This document shows positions 36,701-46,502 of a stretch of DNA of 64,000 nt, one piece after another (within the stretch, counting starts at the first letter, position 1; every line of letters starts with the position of its first letter). A program made the position numbers and the translations under genes. Below the pieces are notes generated by a model, which was given only the letters and a program-made list of their open reading frames with translations, did not search any database and was not told the DNA's origin. Source of the DNA: Alteromonas_F sp964429915 (GTDB lineage Bacteria; Pseudomonadota; Gammaproteobacteria; Enterobacterales; Alteromonadaceae); the NCBI GenBank assembly GCA_964429915.1, contig CAYSDZ010000002.1, positions 123,318 to 187,317 on the forward strand, read 5' to 3'.

Positions 36701-39229
36701 ATGGAGTTAAATTTAGCGTGGCGTTTGTTTCGACACGAAGCGAAACGCGGTGAACTTACAGTGATTTTATTTGCCATCATCTTATCCGTTTCTGCGGTGT
36801 TGTCTTTAAGCTTGTTCAGCGAACGGTTGCGAACTGCGCTCGTCGAACGTTCAGCTGCATTTATGGCTGCTGACACACAACTTCGATCAGGAGAGGCGTT
36901 CACGGACGACTGGGAAACCTACGGTAATGAGCTTGGCTTAAGTAGCGCAAGGCAAGTCAATACGCGTTCTATGATTTTCGGCGAACAAAACATGGCGCTT
37001 GTCGATGTAAGGGCAGTGAGTTCTGCCTATCCGCTCAAAGGCACTGTTAAAATTCTAGACAAACCTTTTGGTGAAATTACTGAAGTGGATTTCCTCCCCA
37101 ATACAGGAAAGGTCTGGCTAGACTCTCGTTTGTTTCAGTTGTTAAATGTTGCCATAGGAGAGCAGGTTTATATAGGCGAGGCCAGTTACACAGTAGAAAA
37201 AGTGTTGGCTGAAATTCCCGACGCAGGGTTTGGACTATTCAATACTGAACCGATTGTATTAATGGGCATCAGCGATTTAGAGCAAGCCGAGATAACGGGG
37301 TCGGGTAGCCGTGTACTCTACAAGACTTATTTTGTTGGAGAGTCATCCACCTTAAATCGTTTTTACGAATGGCTTAAACCGCAATTGGACGATGAAATAC
37401 ATGGCTGGCGTTCGGTTGAAGACGATGATTCGCCGCTGAGTAATTCACTGGACAAAGCGGAGCAGTATTTTTTATTGGCAAGCTTACTTGCTATCATCCT
37501 TGCCGCCGTGTCTATTGCCGTGGCTGCTCAACGATACAGTCAACGACATTTCGACCCTGTTGCGATAATGAAAACCTTAGGCGCGTCTAAACGCAGTATT
37601 CAAAAAGTGTATGCGCTGCAAGTCATCTTTATTGTATTACTCGGTGTCGTGTTAGGACTAGTGATTGGATTCGTTATTCAGCATCTTGTTGTTATGGGAA
37701 TACAAGGTTCAGTCGATGTATCTTTGTCGGTCTGGCATTGGCGTCCGGTGTTCATTGCAACCTTCACGGGGGCTTTGTGCGCTTTTATGTTCTCCATTTA
37801 TCCCTTACTTCGTCTATTTTCTGTTCCTCCTCTTAGAGTGTTGCGCAGAGATATCACTTCTAGTCTTTCAGCACGCTGGCTACCTTTTTTAGCTGCCAGT
37901 ACAGCGATTTTTTCATTGATGTGGGCGTATAGCGCAAACTTAACATTGAGTATGATTATGTTTGTAGCCGGTGTCACACTAGTCGCCGCTTTGGTGGTAG
38001 TGTCTTATGGATTAATCGTATTGGGAAGACGTTTGGGACAGGGGCAAATAGGGCCTTGGCAATTGGCATGGGCCAGAATCCGCAGAAGAGCCATGGATAA
38101 CAGTGTACAGCTGATTAGTTTTTCTCTCACTATCATGCTTTTGTTAGTTGTTTTGGTTATGCGTAACGATATGGTGGAACAATGGCGAAATCAATTGCCT
38201 GAAGGCACGCCCAATTACTTCATGTTGAACATTACTGATGATCAAAAAGGCAATTTATACCAACATTTTGACAGTATGCAGGTGAATGTAGAGCGACTTT
38301 ATCCCGTGGTAAGAGCGCGGTTTGTAAGTATTAATGATGAAAAAATAAATACCCAATATGCAGATGATACCGACGATAATCCTGAAAAAGAGCGCGCTGG
38401 TAGAGAAGGATTAGGCCGTGAAGCTAATTTAACGTGGGATAACGTGCTACACCCAGAAAACGAAATAGTAGCGGGAGAGTGGCACGATAATTGGAAACAA
38501 ACTGATAACGCAGAGCATTACCCTGTCTCGGTCGAAGAAGGGCTTGCTAAACGTATTGAACTTAAGTTGGGTGATGTTTTAGTGTTCAACGTAGGAAGTG
38601 AACAAGTGACAGCCCAAATTACGAGTTTGAGGAAAGTAAACTGGCAGTCTATGCAGCCCAACTTTTTCTTTATATTGCACCCTCAGGCCCTAACAAACTT
38701 TAAGCCAACGTACTTAACCAGTTTTCATTTGCCAGCAGAAAGAAAATCCGAGCTCACGCGTTTGCTACAACCGTTTCCAGCAGTAAATTTAATTGATGTC
38801 GACGCACGAATTAATATACTTCGAAGTGTCGTCGACCAAGTATCACTGGCGGTAGAATTTATTTTAGTGTTGGTACTGGTTGCAGGTGCGTTGGTATTAA
38901 TTGCGCAAGTGCAAGCTAGTATGGACGAACGTCAACAAGAACTGGCTATATTAAGAACGCTAGGTGCAAAAGGGCGCTTAATTCGTCAAAGCGTGATATT
39001 TGAATTCGTCATTATTGGTGTCGTCGCTGGTTTAATGGCTGCCTTCGCAAACGAGTTCGCCCTATTTTTGTTGCAAACGCAAGTATTTGATATGTCAGCG
39101 CAGCTGCACCCTGAATATTGGGTTATCGCTTCGCTTGCAGGAGCATGTGTCGTAGGGATACTCGGAGCGTTAAGCTGTCGTAGTTTACTTGCAATGAATA
39201 CCGCTACTCTGTTGAGACGAATTATGTAA
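36701..39229 (+). CDS. ybbP: YbbP-type ABC transporter permease (FtsX-like)
   Basis: An 842-residue inner-membrane permease. One N-terminal helix (residues ~20-41) is followed by a large periplasmic domain, then helices near 255-285, 300-330, 355-375 and others, a second periplasmic domain (~475-690) and a terminal FtsX-like set of three helices with the conserved MDERQQELAILRTLGAKG loop; the first FtsX half has the matching DPVAIMKTLGASK. It is the membrane partner of YbbA. Confidence 0.91.
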   Translation: MELNLAWRLFRHEAKRGELTVILFAIILSVSAVLSLSLFSERLRTALVERSAAFMAADTQLRSGEAFTDDWETYGNELGLSSARQVNTRSMIFGEQNMALVDVRAVSSAYPLKGTVKILDKPFGEITEVDFLPNTGKVWLDSRLFQLLNVAIGEQVYIGEASYTVEKVLAEIPDAGFGLFNTEPIVLMGISDLEQAEITGSGSRVLYKTYFVGESSTLNRFYEWLKPQLDDEIHGWRSVEDDDSPLSNSLDKAEQYFLLASLLAIILAAVSIAVAAQRYSQRHFDPVAIMKTLGASKRSIQKVYALQVIFIVLLGVVLGLVIGFVIQHLVVMGIQGSVDVSLSVWHWRPVFIATFTGALCAFMFSIYPLLRLFSVPPLRVLRRDITSSLSARWLPFLAASTAIFSLMWAYSANLTLSMIMFVAGVTLVAALVVVSYGLIVLGRRLGQGQIGPWQLAWARIRRRAMDNSVQLISFSLTIMLLLVVLVMRNDMVEQWRNQLPEGTPNYFMLNITDDQKGNLYQHFDSMQVNVERLYPVVRARFVSINDEKINTQYADDTDDNPEKERAGREGLGREANLTWDNVLHPENEIVAGEWHDNWKQTDNAEHYPVSVEEGLAKRIELKLGDVLVFNVGSEQVTAQITSLRKVNWQSMQPNFFFILHPQALTNFKPTYLTSFHLPAERKSELTRLLQPFPAVNLIDVDARINILRSVVDQVSLAVEFILVLVLVAGALVLIAQVQASMDERQQELAILRTLGAKGRLIRQSVIFEFVIIGVVAGLMAAFANEFALFLLQTQVFDMSAQLHPEYWVIASLAGACVVGILGALSCRSLLAMNTATLLRRIM

Positions 39230-39367
39230 TTAGCGAGTGCAATGATGGTTAATATCCAATCGTTGCATGTTTTTCCAGATAGCATTACATTTATATTTGT
39301 GAGATTTTCCCGAAGCATTGTGCGTAAGGGCTAAAAGTAATTAAATGCTAAATGGGAAAAGAAGACT

Positions 39368-40459
39368 ATGCCAGCGTTGGACTTTTTGGAAGGGCTTTCC
39401 TTACCTCCGTTAGGAATAGCAGCGACGATCTCACTGCTGTTTCTATTATTCGGTTTAATTGTTAAAAACATCATACTCAATCGTCTTATTCGAGCCGTAA
39501 ATAAAACCCCGTTTCATGTTGATAGCTTATTTCTTTTATCTTTAAAGAGGCCGCTTTCTATCGGCATTGTGGTGTTGTCGTTACTCGTATTTGAGCAAAG
39601 TCTAGTTGCTTTTGATCTGCCGTTTGAGCGGTATGCGAGCTATATCAATACTGCAATCAAGATACTGGTTGGCTTGGCATTCATTCTATTAATTGACCGT
39701 TTTGCGCTTGGCACTATTGAAAATCATCAATCAAAATCGGGCGTATTAAAAAGCAGTTCGCATATTTTAAAAGGCATTGTGCGTGGTGTTGTAATAGGGA
39801 TTGGGGTACTCATTTTGCTTAGTACCCTAGGTATTTCAATTACTCCCGTATTGGCTTCTTTGGGAATAGGATCATTGGCTGTGGCTTTAGCTTTGCAACC
39901 TACACTGGAAAACTTTTTTTCAGGGGTTCAGCTTGTTATGGACAAACCCATTCGCGTTGGCGACTATATTGAACTCGAATCGGGTGAACAGGGCTTTGTC
40001 GAACGGATCGGCTGGCGTTCAACTTGGATCAAAATGTTGCCAAATAATGTTGTGATCATGCCCAACAGTACCTTGTCTCAATCTAAAATAATCAACTATT
40101 TTTACCCCGAAAAAGAGTTGTCGGTTCCCGTTGAAGTGGGGGTACATTACGATTCGGACTTAGGCAAAGTAGAGGAAATTACGCTCGATGTTGCGCGCCA
40201 TATATTAAAGACCCATAAATGGGGTGTTCCCGAATACGATACCTTTGTTGTTTTTCACACTTTTGACAGCTCAAGTATAAACTTCACCGTTATGCTTAGA
40301 ACGCGTGAATACTTTAATCGTTTTTTCATTAAATCGGCATTTATCAAAGCGCTTCATGCTCGTTTTAAAGAGGAAGGTATTGTTATTCCTTACCCTATTC
40401 GTGCCATTAATACTGAACAAGAATCAGCTAGCTTCAATCAACACAATAATGACTCGTGA
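39368..40459 (+). CDS. MscS-family small-conductance mechanosensitive channel
   Basis: A 363-residue inner-membrane protein with about five hydrophobic segments. The pore-lining region LASLGIGSLAVALALQPTLENFFSG (seen in part as SLGIGSLAVALA and QPTLENFFSG) and the beta domain IRVGDYIEL..GEQGFVERIGWRST mark the MscS family. These channels release solutes on hypo-osmotic shock. A 138-bp gap upstream contains nothing recognisable; it converges on yfcH with an 8-bp gap. Confidence 0.9.
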   Translation: MPALDFLEGLSLPPLGIAATISLLFLLFGLIVKNIILNRLIRAVNKTPFHVDSLFLLSLKRPLSIGIVVLSLLVFEQSLVAFDLPFERYASYINTAIKILVGLAFILLIDRFALGTIENHQSKSGVLKSSSHILKGIVRGVVIGIGVLILLSTLGISITPVLASLGIGSLAVALALQPTLENFFSGVQLVMDKPIRVGDYIELESGEQGFVERIGWRSTWIKMLPNNVVIMPNSTLSQSKIINYFYPEKELSVPVEVGVHYDSDLGKVEEITLDVARHILKTHKWGVPEYDTFVVFHTFDSSSINFTVMLRTREYFNRFFIKSAFIKALHARFKEEGIVIPYPIRAINTEQESASFNQHNNDS

Positions 40460-40467
40460 TTGTCGTT

Positions 40468-41379
40468 TTATTTTTCGGTGAGTAGGTTAGTTAGTGCACC
40501 TTTGAGGCTCGGAAAAGAAAAAACAAAGCCTGCTTGCTGGAGCTTTTCAGGGAATACGTATTGGCCCGTTAATAATAAATCGGCGCTTTCACCCATGAGT
40601 AATGTTAATACCGGTGCAGGCATTGGAAAAAAAGCGGGGCGGTTTACGCTATTAGCCAGTGTTTTTACAAAGGTAGCATTAGATTCAGGTTGCGGTGCCG
40701 TGAAATTAAATGGGCCGTGTAATGAGGGTTGTGAAATAAGAAAATGAATGCCCTTTACCATGTCATCGAGATGGATCCACGACATTCCTTGATCACCATT
40801 GCCTATTCTTCCGCCCAAGCCCAGTTTGAAGGGAAGGGTCATTTTTCCTAATGCGCCTTCGCCTTTTGCGAGCACAATGCCAGTACGCAATAAACAGACC
40901 CGTGTAGATTCACTTTGCGCCCCTTGAGCGATAGATTCCCACGTACTGCACAGTGAATGTGTAAATTCTTTATGCACCTCATATTGACTCTCGGTGATTC
41001 GCGCTTGCCCCTGACGGCCATAGAAACCAATCGCTGAACCCGAAATGAAAATATTGGGAGGTGTCGAGCTAGCTGCTATGAGCGATACTAATCCTGACGT
41101 GGTAGACCAGCGGCTGTGTTGTATGTGGTGCTTTTGCGAGCTTGTCCAGCGCTTATCGGCTATAGGCTCTCCAGCCAAATTTATGACGCAATCTACGTGA
41201 TTTAGATTATCAAGTGCGCTCAGTGAACTGACATAAGTGATAGAACAGCGCGTATCCTTTAACACGGTTTTCGCTTTCTCTACATTGCGAGTCAGTATAG
41301 AAACAACGGCTTTTTCGTCAAGAGAATGAATAAATGCACTACCAATTAATCCAGTTGCGCCAGTGATAAAATAGTGCAT
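40468..41379 (-). CDS. yfcH: YfcH-like NAD-dependent epimerase family (TIGR01777/SDR39U1)
   Basis: A 303-residue Rossmann-fold protein of the atypical SDR group. The N-terminal nucleotide site is ITGATGLIGSAFI; INLAGEPIADKRW and ISGSAIGFYG are the family signatures, and the C-terminal DUF1731-type region has FPMPAPVLTLLMGE. The substrate is unknown. It follows folX by 12 bp, the same pair and order as folX-yfcH in E. coli. Confidence 0.93.
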   Translation of the reverse strand: MHYFITGATGLIGSAFIHSLDEKAVVSILTRNVEKAKTVLKDTRCSITYVSSLSALDNLNHVDCVINLAGEPIADKRWTSSQKHHIQHSRWSTTSGLVSLIAASSTPPNIFISGSAIGFYGRQGQARITESQYEVHKEFTHSLCSTWESIAQGAQSESTRVCLLRTGIVLAKGEGALGKMTLPFKLGLGGRIGNGDQGMSWIHLDDMVKGIHFLISQPSLHGPFNFTAPQPESNATFVKTLANSVNRPAFFPMPAPVLTLLMGESADLLLTGQYVFPEKLQQAGFVFSFPSLKGALTNLLTEK

Positions 41380-41391
41380 CGAATTGTTATC

Positions 41392-41754
41392 CTATTTATT
41401 GCAAGACAAAGTAAGAGATACAGAATCAGAGAAACGCAACGCATGAGGTTTATCCACTTCTACCTGCGCGAATTTCACCCAAGGGTGTTCGGCTGCAATC
41501 GCCAAGACATCGGCGGTTAACTTTTCTAACAAATAAAACCGATTGTCTTCTACCAGTTTGATAATAGCCTTGGTGATGAATTTATAATTTAAGGCGTCAT
41601 CGATTTGGTCACTATCGGTGGCTTTTGCACCGTCGTAATGGATAACCACGTTAACAACAACATCTTGCTTATTTTTTATTTCGTCTTCCTTTATTCCTAT
41701 GTAAGTGCGCAGTCGGAGGTTCTTAATGCGTATAGTTGCATCATTCAAAGTCAT
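41392..41754 (-). CDS. folX: Dihydroneopterin triphosphate 2'-epimerase
   Basis: Epimerises dihydroneopterin triphosphate to the monapterin form, the route to tetrahydromonapterin. The 120-residue protein matches FolX rather than FolB: IRIKNLRLRTYIGIKEDE, DALNYKFITK, ENNRFYLLEKLT-like EDNRFYLLEKL, and ADVLAIA. The ATG at 41754 has AGGAAA seven bases upstream; a longer in-frame start at 41823 would add a disordered basic tail. E. coli FolX has the same length. Confidence 0.93.
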   Translation of the reverse strand: MTLNDATIRIKNLRLRTYIGIKEDEIKNKQDVVVNVVIHYDGAKATDSDQIDDALNYKFITKAIIKLVEDNRFYLLEKLTADVLAIAAEHPWVKFAQVEVDKPHALRFSDSVSLTLSCNK

Positions 41755-41828
41755 GAGCTTTCCTGTTGGTTTATTTTTTGTTTTTGCTACTCTATTCAAA
41801 TCATATCTACTGTAGGGTGACATTCTGA

Positions 41829-42857
41829 ATGGAAGTCAAATCGACCGTCGCAAAATCCTTATTTATTTTTGCATGTTTAATTATCATTATGGCTGGGATC
41901 AAAGCCGCCGATACCATTGTTGTGCCCTTTTTCTTATCCATTTTTATTGCTATTGCCTGTGGGCCCATCGTGAAATGGACAAATGCACGGGGAATTCCTA
42001 AATGGGCGTCAATCCTGCTAATTATACTGCTTATTTTAGTTTTTGGATTTTTAATAGCGGGTTTGGTGGCTCAGTCTATGGCCGAATTTAAACAAAACTT
42101 ACCCACTTATAAGCAACAATTATCGGGTCAGTTTACTTGGTTGATTGAACAACTTGCTAGATTCAACATAGAACTTAATCAAGATCTTGTGAAACAGCAT
42201 CTAGATCCGGGTTTTGCGATGTCGATCGCGACCAATTTTTTAAGTGGCATGGGTGGGGTGTTATCAAATTTACTACTTATTTTGCTCACGATTGTATTTA
42301 TGCTGTTTGAAGCAGATTCTATCCCCAAGCGCATACATCTTTCTATGTCTAATGCAGAATCGCAAATAAAACACATTGACCGTTTCATTGAATCGGTTAA
42401 CAGCTATCTGGCAATTAAAACCGTCATTAGTTTGTTCACAGGCTTAGTCATCGGTATTTATCTTTACGCTTTAGGCGTTGATCACTTTTTGTTATGGGCG
42501 GTCATTGCATTTTTATTAAATTATATCCCTAATATCGGCTCAATCGTGGCAGCCATTCCGGCTGTCATGATGGCTTTTATTGAGCAAGGGTGGGGAGTGG
42601 CAGGGTTAACTGCACTAGGTTTTGTTGTCGTGAATACCGTAATGGGAAACCTGATAGAGCCACGGTTTATGGGCAAGGGCTTGGGGCTTTCAACTTTAGT
42701 GGTATTTTTGTCTTTAATTTTTTGGGGTTGGCTGCTGGGAAGTGTAGGCATGTTGCTTTCTGTACCACTCACGATGGTGGTGAAAATTGCCTTGGAATCG
42801 CAAGAAGAAAGCAAATGGATTGCAGTATTGCTATCGAGCGAAGGTAACGAAAGGTAA
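41829..42857 (+). CDS. AI-2E family (PerM/YdiK-like) membrane protein
   Basis: A 342-residue polytopic inner-membrane protein with about seven to eight hydrophobic segments, starting SLFIFACLIIIMAG and ending with LGSVGMLLSVPLTMVVKIALE, the family's hallmark. A soluble periplasmic stretch follows the third segment. The family name comes from TqsA; transport of autoinducer-2 by this member is not implied. It is divergent from folX and converges on the sensor kinase with a 9-bp gap. Confidence 0.85.
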   Translation: MEVKSTVAKSLFIFACLIIIMAGIKAADTIVVPFFLSIFIAIACGPIVKWTNARGIPKWASILLIILLILVFGFLIAGLVAQSMAEFKQNLPTYKQQLSGQFTWLIEQLARFNIELNQDLVKQHLDPGFAMSIATNFLSGMGGVLSNLLLILLTIVFMLFEADSIPKRIHLSMSNAESQIKHIDRFIESVNSYLAIKTVISLFTGLVIGIYLYALGVDHFLLWAVIAFLLNYIPNIGSIVAAIPAVMMAFIEQGWGVAGLTALGFVVVNTVMGNLIEPRFMGKGLGLSTLVVFLSLIFWGWLLGSVGMLLSVPLTMVVKIALESQEESKWIAVLLSSEGNER

Positions 42858-42866
42858 CGATGGCCG

Positions 42867-44189
42867 TTAGTTTTTCAGGGAATTAAGAGGGAGGTGTAAG
42901 GTAATTTTAGCTCCTTTTAACGCTGATGCTTCGATAACTAAGGTACCGCCATAGCTTGAAATAATATCTAGCGTTATCGCAAGGCCAATTCCCTGACCTT
43001 CTTCATAGGTATCTAAACGCTCTCCTCGGGTTAATAAATGTGTGCGTTGTTCTACGGGTATTCCCGGCCCGTCGTCTTCCACACTAATCAACAGGCTTGT
43101 TTGTTGGGTTTGAGCTGTAATGGCAACCTCTTTCTTGGCAGCTTTGCAGGCATTATCGACAAGATTCCCCAAACACTCTAATAAATCTGTTTGTTCCATA
43201 TTGACGATGGTTGTCATGGGAATATCTTGGGTCAAATGCAGTTTTTTTTCAGCGTGTACTTTCGACATAGCGTTCAGAAGTTTCTGAACGACTGGTTTTA
43301 GATCAATACCTTTGTGGAAGCCTGAAGAGGTGGCAGAGGCTCTTTTTAATTGGCGGTCGATGATGGCCTTTATTTCGAGTAAAGGGTGTTGTAAGTTTGC
43401 GTTTTCTTTCGTTTCTCCTAGCGCCACGGTTAAGGGGGTTTTTAAGCTGTGCGCTAAATCACTCAAGCTGTTTTTATATCTTTTTCGTTGGGCATGTTCG
43501 GTTTCAATTAGCGTATTGATACTTAATGTAAGTGGCGAGAACTCCACAGGGTAGTCTTTTTCAATCAATGTTTGTTCACCAGAAATTGTGCGCTTAATCT
43601 CATGGCGAAGTCGAGTTAAAGGTCGTAAAAGCAGTGCGATACCTAATAAGAGACAAACAAATAACCCCACATTTAAGACACTCATCCATCCCCATAGGGT
43701 TTTCAAAAAGGTGCGTCGAGCCAATAAATAAGGCTCCTGCTCAAACACCACAAAGAAGTGTACCGGTGAAAACCCCCAGTCTGTTTGAAACTCAGCGGTA
43801 AAGGCGTAAACGAAAGTGGTATCGGTTTCTACAAATGTTTCTTGGCCTGACTCAGGCGGCTCGGGTAAGACGTACAGCGGCATCCCGTCGCTTGATGATG
43901 ATTGCCAAACGAGCGTGTTTTTCCATCTTATGAAACCATAAACACCAGATTCACTGACATTAAGCTTTTCGTCATAAACAAAAATCGGCATGGTGGGAGC
44001 ATCATCAATAAATTCGAATTCACTGATTAACATAAGTGCAGTTAACTTTAGCTGGTCAAACACGGCATTTTTTAACGTAGCTGCATACGCTTTATCAATC
44101 GCTAATATGGCAAGCGGTGTAAATATCGCTAATGCCAACAATGTAATGATGGCACTTCGGGCTTTAAGCGAAAGGGTGTTTAAGCCCAT
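42867..44189 (-). CDS. Sensor histidine kinase, PhoQ-like arrangement
   Basis: A 440-residue membrane kinase: helix at ~10-32, periplasmic domain to ~165, helix at ~170-192, HAMP-like linker, HisKA with phosphoacceptor in LAHSLKTPLTVALGE, and HATPase with N box NLVDNACKAAKK, DDGPGIP and GQGIGL. The arrangement and the acidic pocket of the sensor (EFEFIDDAPTMPIFVYDE-type residues) suggest the PhoQ branch. It overlaps its response regulator by 10 bp and is coexpressed with a PepSY protein. The signal is unknown. Confidence 0.88.
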   Translation of the reverse strand: MGLNTLSLKARSAIITLLALAIFTPLAILAIDKAYAATLKNAVFDQLKLTALMLISEFEFIDDAPTMPIFVYDEKLNVSESGVYGFIRWKNTLVWQSSSSDGMPLYVLPEPPESGQETFVETDTTFVYAFTAEFQTDWGFSPVHFFVVFEQEPYLLARRTFLKTLWGWMSVLNVGLFVCLLLGIALLLRPLTRLRHEIKRTISGEQTLIEKDYPVEFSPLTLSINTLIETEHAQRKRYKNSLSDLAHSLKTPLTVALGETKENANLQHPLLEIKAIIDRQLKRASATSSGFHKGIDLKPVVQKLLNAMSKVHAEKKLHLTQDIPMTTIVNMEQTDLLECLGNLVDNACKAAKKEVAITAQTQQTSLLISVEDDGPGIPVEQRTHLLTRGERLDTYEEGQGIGLAITLDIISSYGGTLVIEASALKGAKITLHLPLNSLKN

Positions 44190-44854
44190 TTTGCGAGTCG
44201 ATATCCACGTCCGCGTAAGGTTTCAATCGGTTGTATTACGCCTTCTGGATCGAGCTTTTTACGTAGTCTACCTATAAATACTTCGATAACATTGCTGTCT
44301 AAATCAAAATCTTGATCGTAAATATGTTCGGTCAGTTCGGTTTTTGAAATCACTTTTTCTGAATTCAATAAGAAATATTCAACCACTTTGTATTCATAAG
44401 CAGTAAGGGATATTAACTTGTCGTAAATCGTGACTTCTTCGCTAACGGTATTTAATGAGATGGGCCCATGGGTAAGTAGAGGACTTGCTTGACCCGATGC
44501 TCGTCGGATAAGCGCCTTTAAACGAGCCAGTAATTCTTCATTTTGAAAAGGCTTTGTTACGTAGTCATCTGCACCAGCATCGAGCCCTTCTACTTTTTCT
44601 TGCCATCTATCTCTTGCTGTTAGCATTAAAATGGGCATGGATATATCTAATTTTCGACACTTTCGCACAACTTCAAAGCCATCTATTTTCGGTAAGCCTA
44701 CATCAATAATGGCCGCGTCGTAGGGGTATTCGTTGGCGAGGAATAGGGCTTTTTCGCCATCATCGGCAAGGTCAACGCTGTACCCTTGCTGTTGTAGCAT
44801 TACGTCTAGTTGTGTGAGTAAACGACTATCATCTTCGACTACCAATAAACGCAT
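44180..44854 (-). CDS. OmpR-family response regulator
   Basis: A 224-residue regulator: receiver with VVEDDSRL, phosphoacceptor Asp in AIIDVGLPKIDGFE, LTARDRW and the Lys in YVTKPFQNEE, followed by a winged-helix DNA-binding domain (LTAYEYKVVEYFLLN, SNVIEVFIGRLRKKLD, ETLRGRGYRL). The sequence is of the PhoP/QseB type. It sits between the PepSY gene (12 bp upstream) and the kinase. Confidence 0.92.
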   Translation of the reverse strand: MRLLVVEDDSRLLTQLDVMLQQQGYSVDLADDGEKALFLANEYPYDAAIIDVGLPKIDGFEVVRKCRKLDISMPILMLTARDRWQEKVEGLDAGADDYVTKPFQNEELLARLKALIRRASGQASPLLTHGPISLNTVSEEVTIYDKLISLTAYEYKVVEYFLLNSEKVISKTELTEHIYDQDFDLDSNVIEVFIGRLRKKLDPEGVIQPIETLRGRGYRLAKWA

Positions 44855-44866
44855 ACGTTTGTCCTT

Positions 44867-45160
44867 TTATTGCTTCAAAGCCTTGGCGTTCTCAACCTTT
44901 CCTGTGATCCGATTCACTGAGACAGACACGACTCGACCCGACGACTGTAAAATTTTGATTTTGTAACTCTGTGTGGTTTTTTCAACGCGCAGCACTCGGC
45001 CTTCAACCAAATTGCGAGCAATCTCGATTGCTTTGGTCTGGCTGATCCCATTGGCGTTATACGCGTTGCTTGTTTGTAAAGCATGACTGACTCTTATTTC
45101 AGTGACGCTCAATAAGCAAACGACTAATAATAGCGCTTTAATTACCTTTAAAAACCACAT
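44867..45160 (-). CDS. Small secreted PepSY-domain protein
   Basis: A 97-residue protein with a cleavable signal peptide (KALLLVVCLLSVTEIRVSHA) and a single PepSY domain (SQTKAIEIARNLVEGRVLRVEKT ending VNRITGKVENAKAL). PepSY proteins often sit beside PhoPQ-like systems and may modulate the sensor's periplasmic domain; that link here is inferred from the operon, in which it is the first gene. Confidence 0.82.
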   Translation of the reverse strand: MWFLKVIKALLLVVCLLSVTEIRVSHALQTSNAYNANGISQTKAIEIARNLVEGRVLRVEKTTQSYKIKILQSSGRVVSVSVNRITGKVENAKALKQ

Positions 45161-45293
45161 AAATCACTTATCTAATAAACTAGATGTAGTGTATATTCTG
45201 CATCTGAATGCTTGCTGAATGCAACTGTTCACGCACTAGCACTTCATGTGCTTGGTATTTTTAGTTATTTAAAAAATGAATTGAAGCCCTATC

Positions 45294-46139
45294 ATGCACG
45301 AGTTTTCTTGGCGCTGTCCTAGCTGCTCATCACGTCTTAATCTAACTTCTGCTTCTTGGCAGTGTGAGAATGGCCATACCTTCGACAAAGCCAAAGAAGG
45401 CTATGTGAATTTGCTTCTTGCACATCATAAAAACAGTAAGACGCCTGGCGATAGTAAACAAATGGTAAACGCAAGGCAGGTTTTCTTGCAAAGTGGTGCT
45501 TACATGCCTCTTATTGAGACCATGAGCGCATTACTCGTTAAACACGCCTCTTTTGCATGGGAACACGCTTACGTTTTAGATGCAGGCTGTGGAGAAGGGT
45601 ATTATTTGCAACAACTTGCCCGTTTGCTTCATAGTGTGTTTGATAGAAAACCAAATTGGGAAAAATTCTGCGGTATTGATATTTCTAAAGACGCTGTCCG
45701 TAAAGCGGCCAAACGATTAAAGCAGGCTCAATTTGCTGTGGCTAGTACGTTCTTTATTCCTCTGGACGATGACAGTCAAGATACGGTTATTCAAGTGTTT
45801 GCACCCAGTGCGACAAGCGAAATCGCAAGAATATTAAAACCTAAAGGCTTATGGCTGACGGTTTCGCCAGCAGACGAACATTTGTTCGAACTCAAGCAAC
45901 ACATTTATGACAAGCCCGAAAAGCATCAGCTTAAATCCTTAGCACCGGAAGGACTGACACTGATTGCTGAACAACAGGAACGTTTTTTAGTAACTTTGTC
46001 CAATCCGGAAATACGTTTAGCTTTGTTAATGATGACGCCGTTTTACTGGCAAGCATCAGAGCAAAAAAAAGACGCCTTAAAGGCGTCTTTAGAGAAAGTA
46101 ACGGCACATTTTCATTTACAGCTTTATCAAAAAGTGTAA
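45294..46139 (+). CDS. rlmA: 23S rRNA (guanine745-N1)-methyltransferase
   Basis: Methylates G745 in 23S rRNA helix 35. The 281-residue protein starts with a zinc knuckle (CPSC, later CENGH) and KEGYVNLLLAHHKNS, followed by a SAM-binding Rossmann fold (LDAGCGEGYYLQQL) and the VFAPSATSEIARILKPKG segment. Length and domain order match the enteric enzyme. Its last codons also encode, on the opposite strand, the terminator of the convergent trp operon. Confidence 0.94.
   Translation: MHEFSWRCPSCSSRLNLTSASWQCENGHTFDKAKEGYVNLLLAHHKNSKTPGDSKQMVNARQVFLQSGAYMPLIETMSALLVKHASFAWEHAYVLDAGCGEGYYLQQLARLLHSVFDRKPNWEKFCGIDISKDAVRKAAKRLKQAQFAVASTFFIPLDDDSQDTVIQVFAPSATSEIARILKPKGLWLTVSPADEHLFELKQHIYDKPEKHQLKSLAPEGLTLIAEQQERFLVTLSNPEIRLALLMMTPFYWQASEQKKDALKASLEKVTAHFHLQLYQKV
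46063..46090 (-). terminator. Terminator of the yciI-trp operon, inside rlmA
   Basis: Read on the minus strand: AAAGACGCC, loop TTTAA, GGCGTCTTT, then eight T in all, a strong Rho-independent terminator 50 bases beyond the yciI stop. It is built within the rlmA coding sequence and encodes ordinary residues (KKDALKASL) there. Confidence 0.85.
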
Positions 46140-46140
46140 C

Positions 46141-46476
46141 TCAAGATGTTGTCGGCAGGGCGACTTCGAGCGCAGAGCCAATCACCAATTTATAGGGTTT
46201 TACTTCCACGTTTTCATACACACCTGCCTTTACATAGGGGTCTGCTTCAGCCCAGCTTTTTGCATCATTTAAATGTTCAAATGCAGCGATGATCACTGAG
46301 CCTGAGAAACCCGCACTTGTGTTTGTTAGGTCTTCACTTAACGGGCAGGGACCGGCCACGAGCACGCGACCTTGTTCATGAAGAGTACCTATGCGTTCTA
46401 AATGTGCTGGCCGAGCTGCAAGGCGCTTTTCGAGTGAATTCGCTATATCTTTAGCGATAATAACAAAATATTGCAT
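46141..46476 (-). CDS. yciI: YciI family protein
   Basis: A 111-residue small dimeric ferredoxin-fold protein. Conserved features are ARPAHLERI with its His, GRVLVAGPCP, GSVIIAAFE, and AEADPYVKAGVYE (the DPY loop). Biochemical function is uncertain. It lies 26 bp downstream of trpA on the same strand and is likely cotranscribed, echoing its position near trpA in enteric genomes. Confidence 0.92.
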   Translation of the reverse strand: MQYFVIIAKDIANSLEKRLAARPAHLERIGTLHEQGRVLVAGPCPLSEDLTNTSAGFSGSVIIAAFEHLNDAKSWAEADPYVKAGVYENVEVKPYKLVIGSALEVALPTTS

Positions 46477-46502
46477 ACTTTATTCCTTTCTTGTGTCGCC
46501 CG

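Noticed and set aside
41829..42857. Autoinducer-2 exporter
   Set aside because: The AI-2E family name covers many PerM-like proteins; nothing here ties the gene to quorum sensing.
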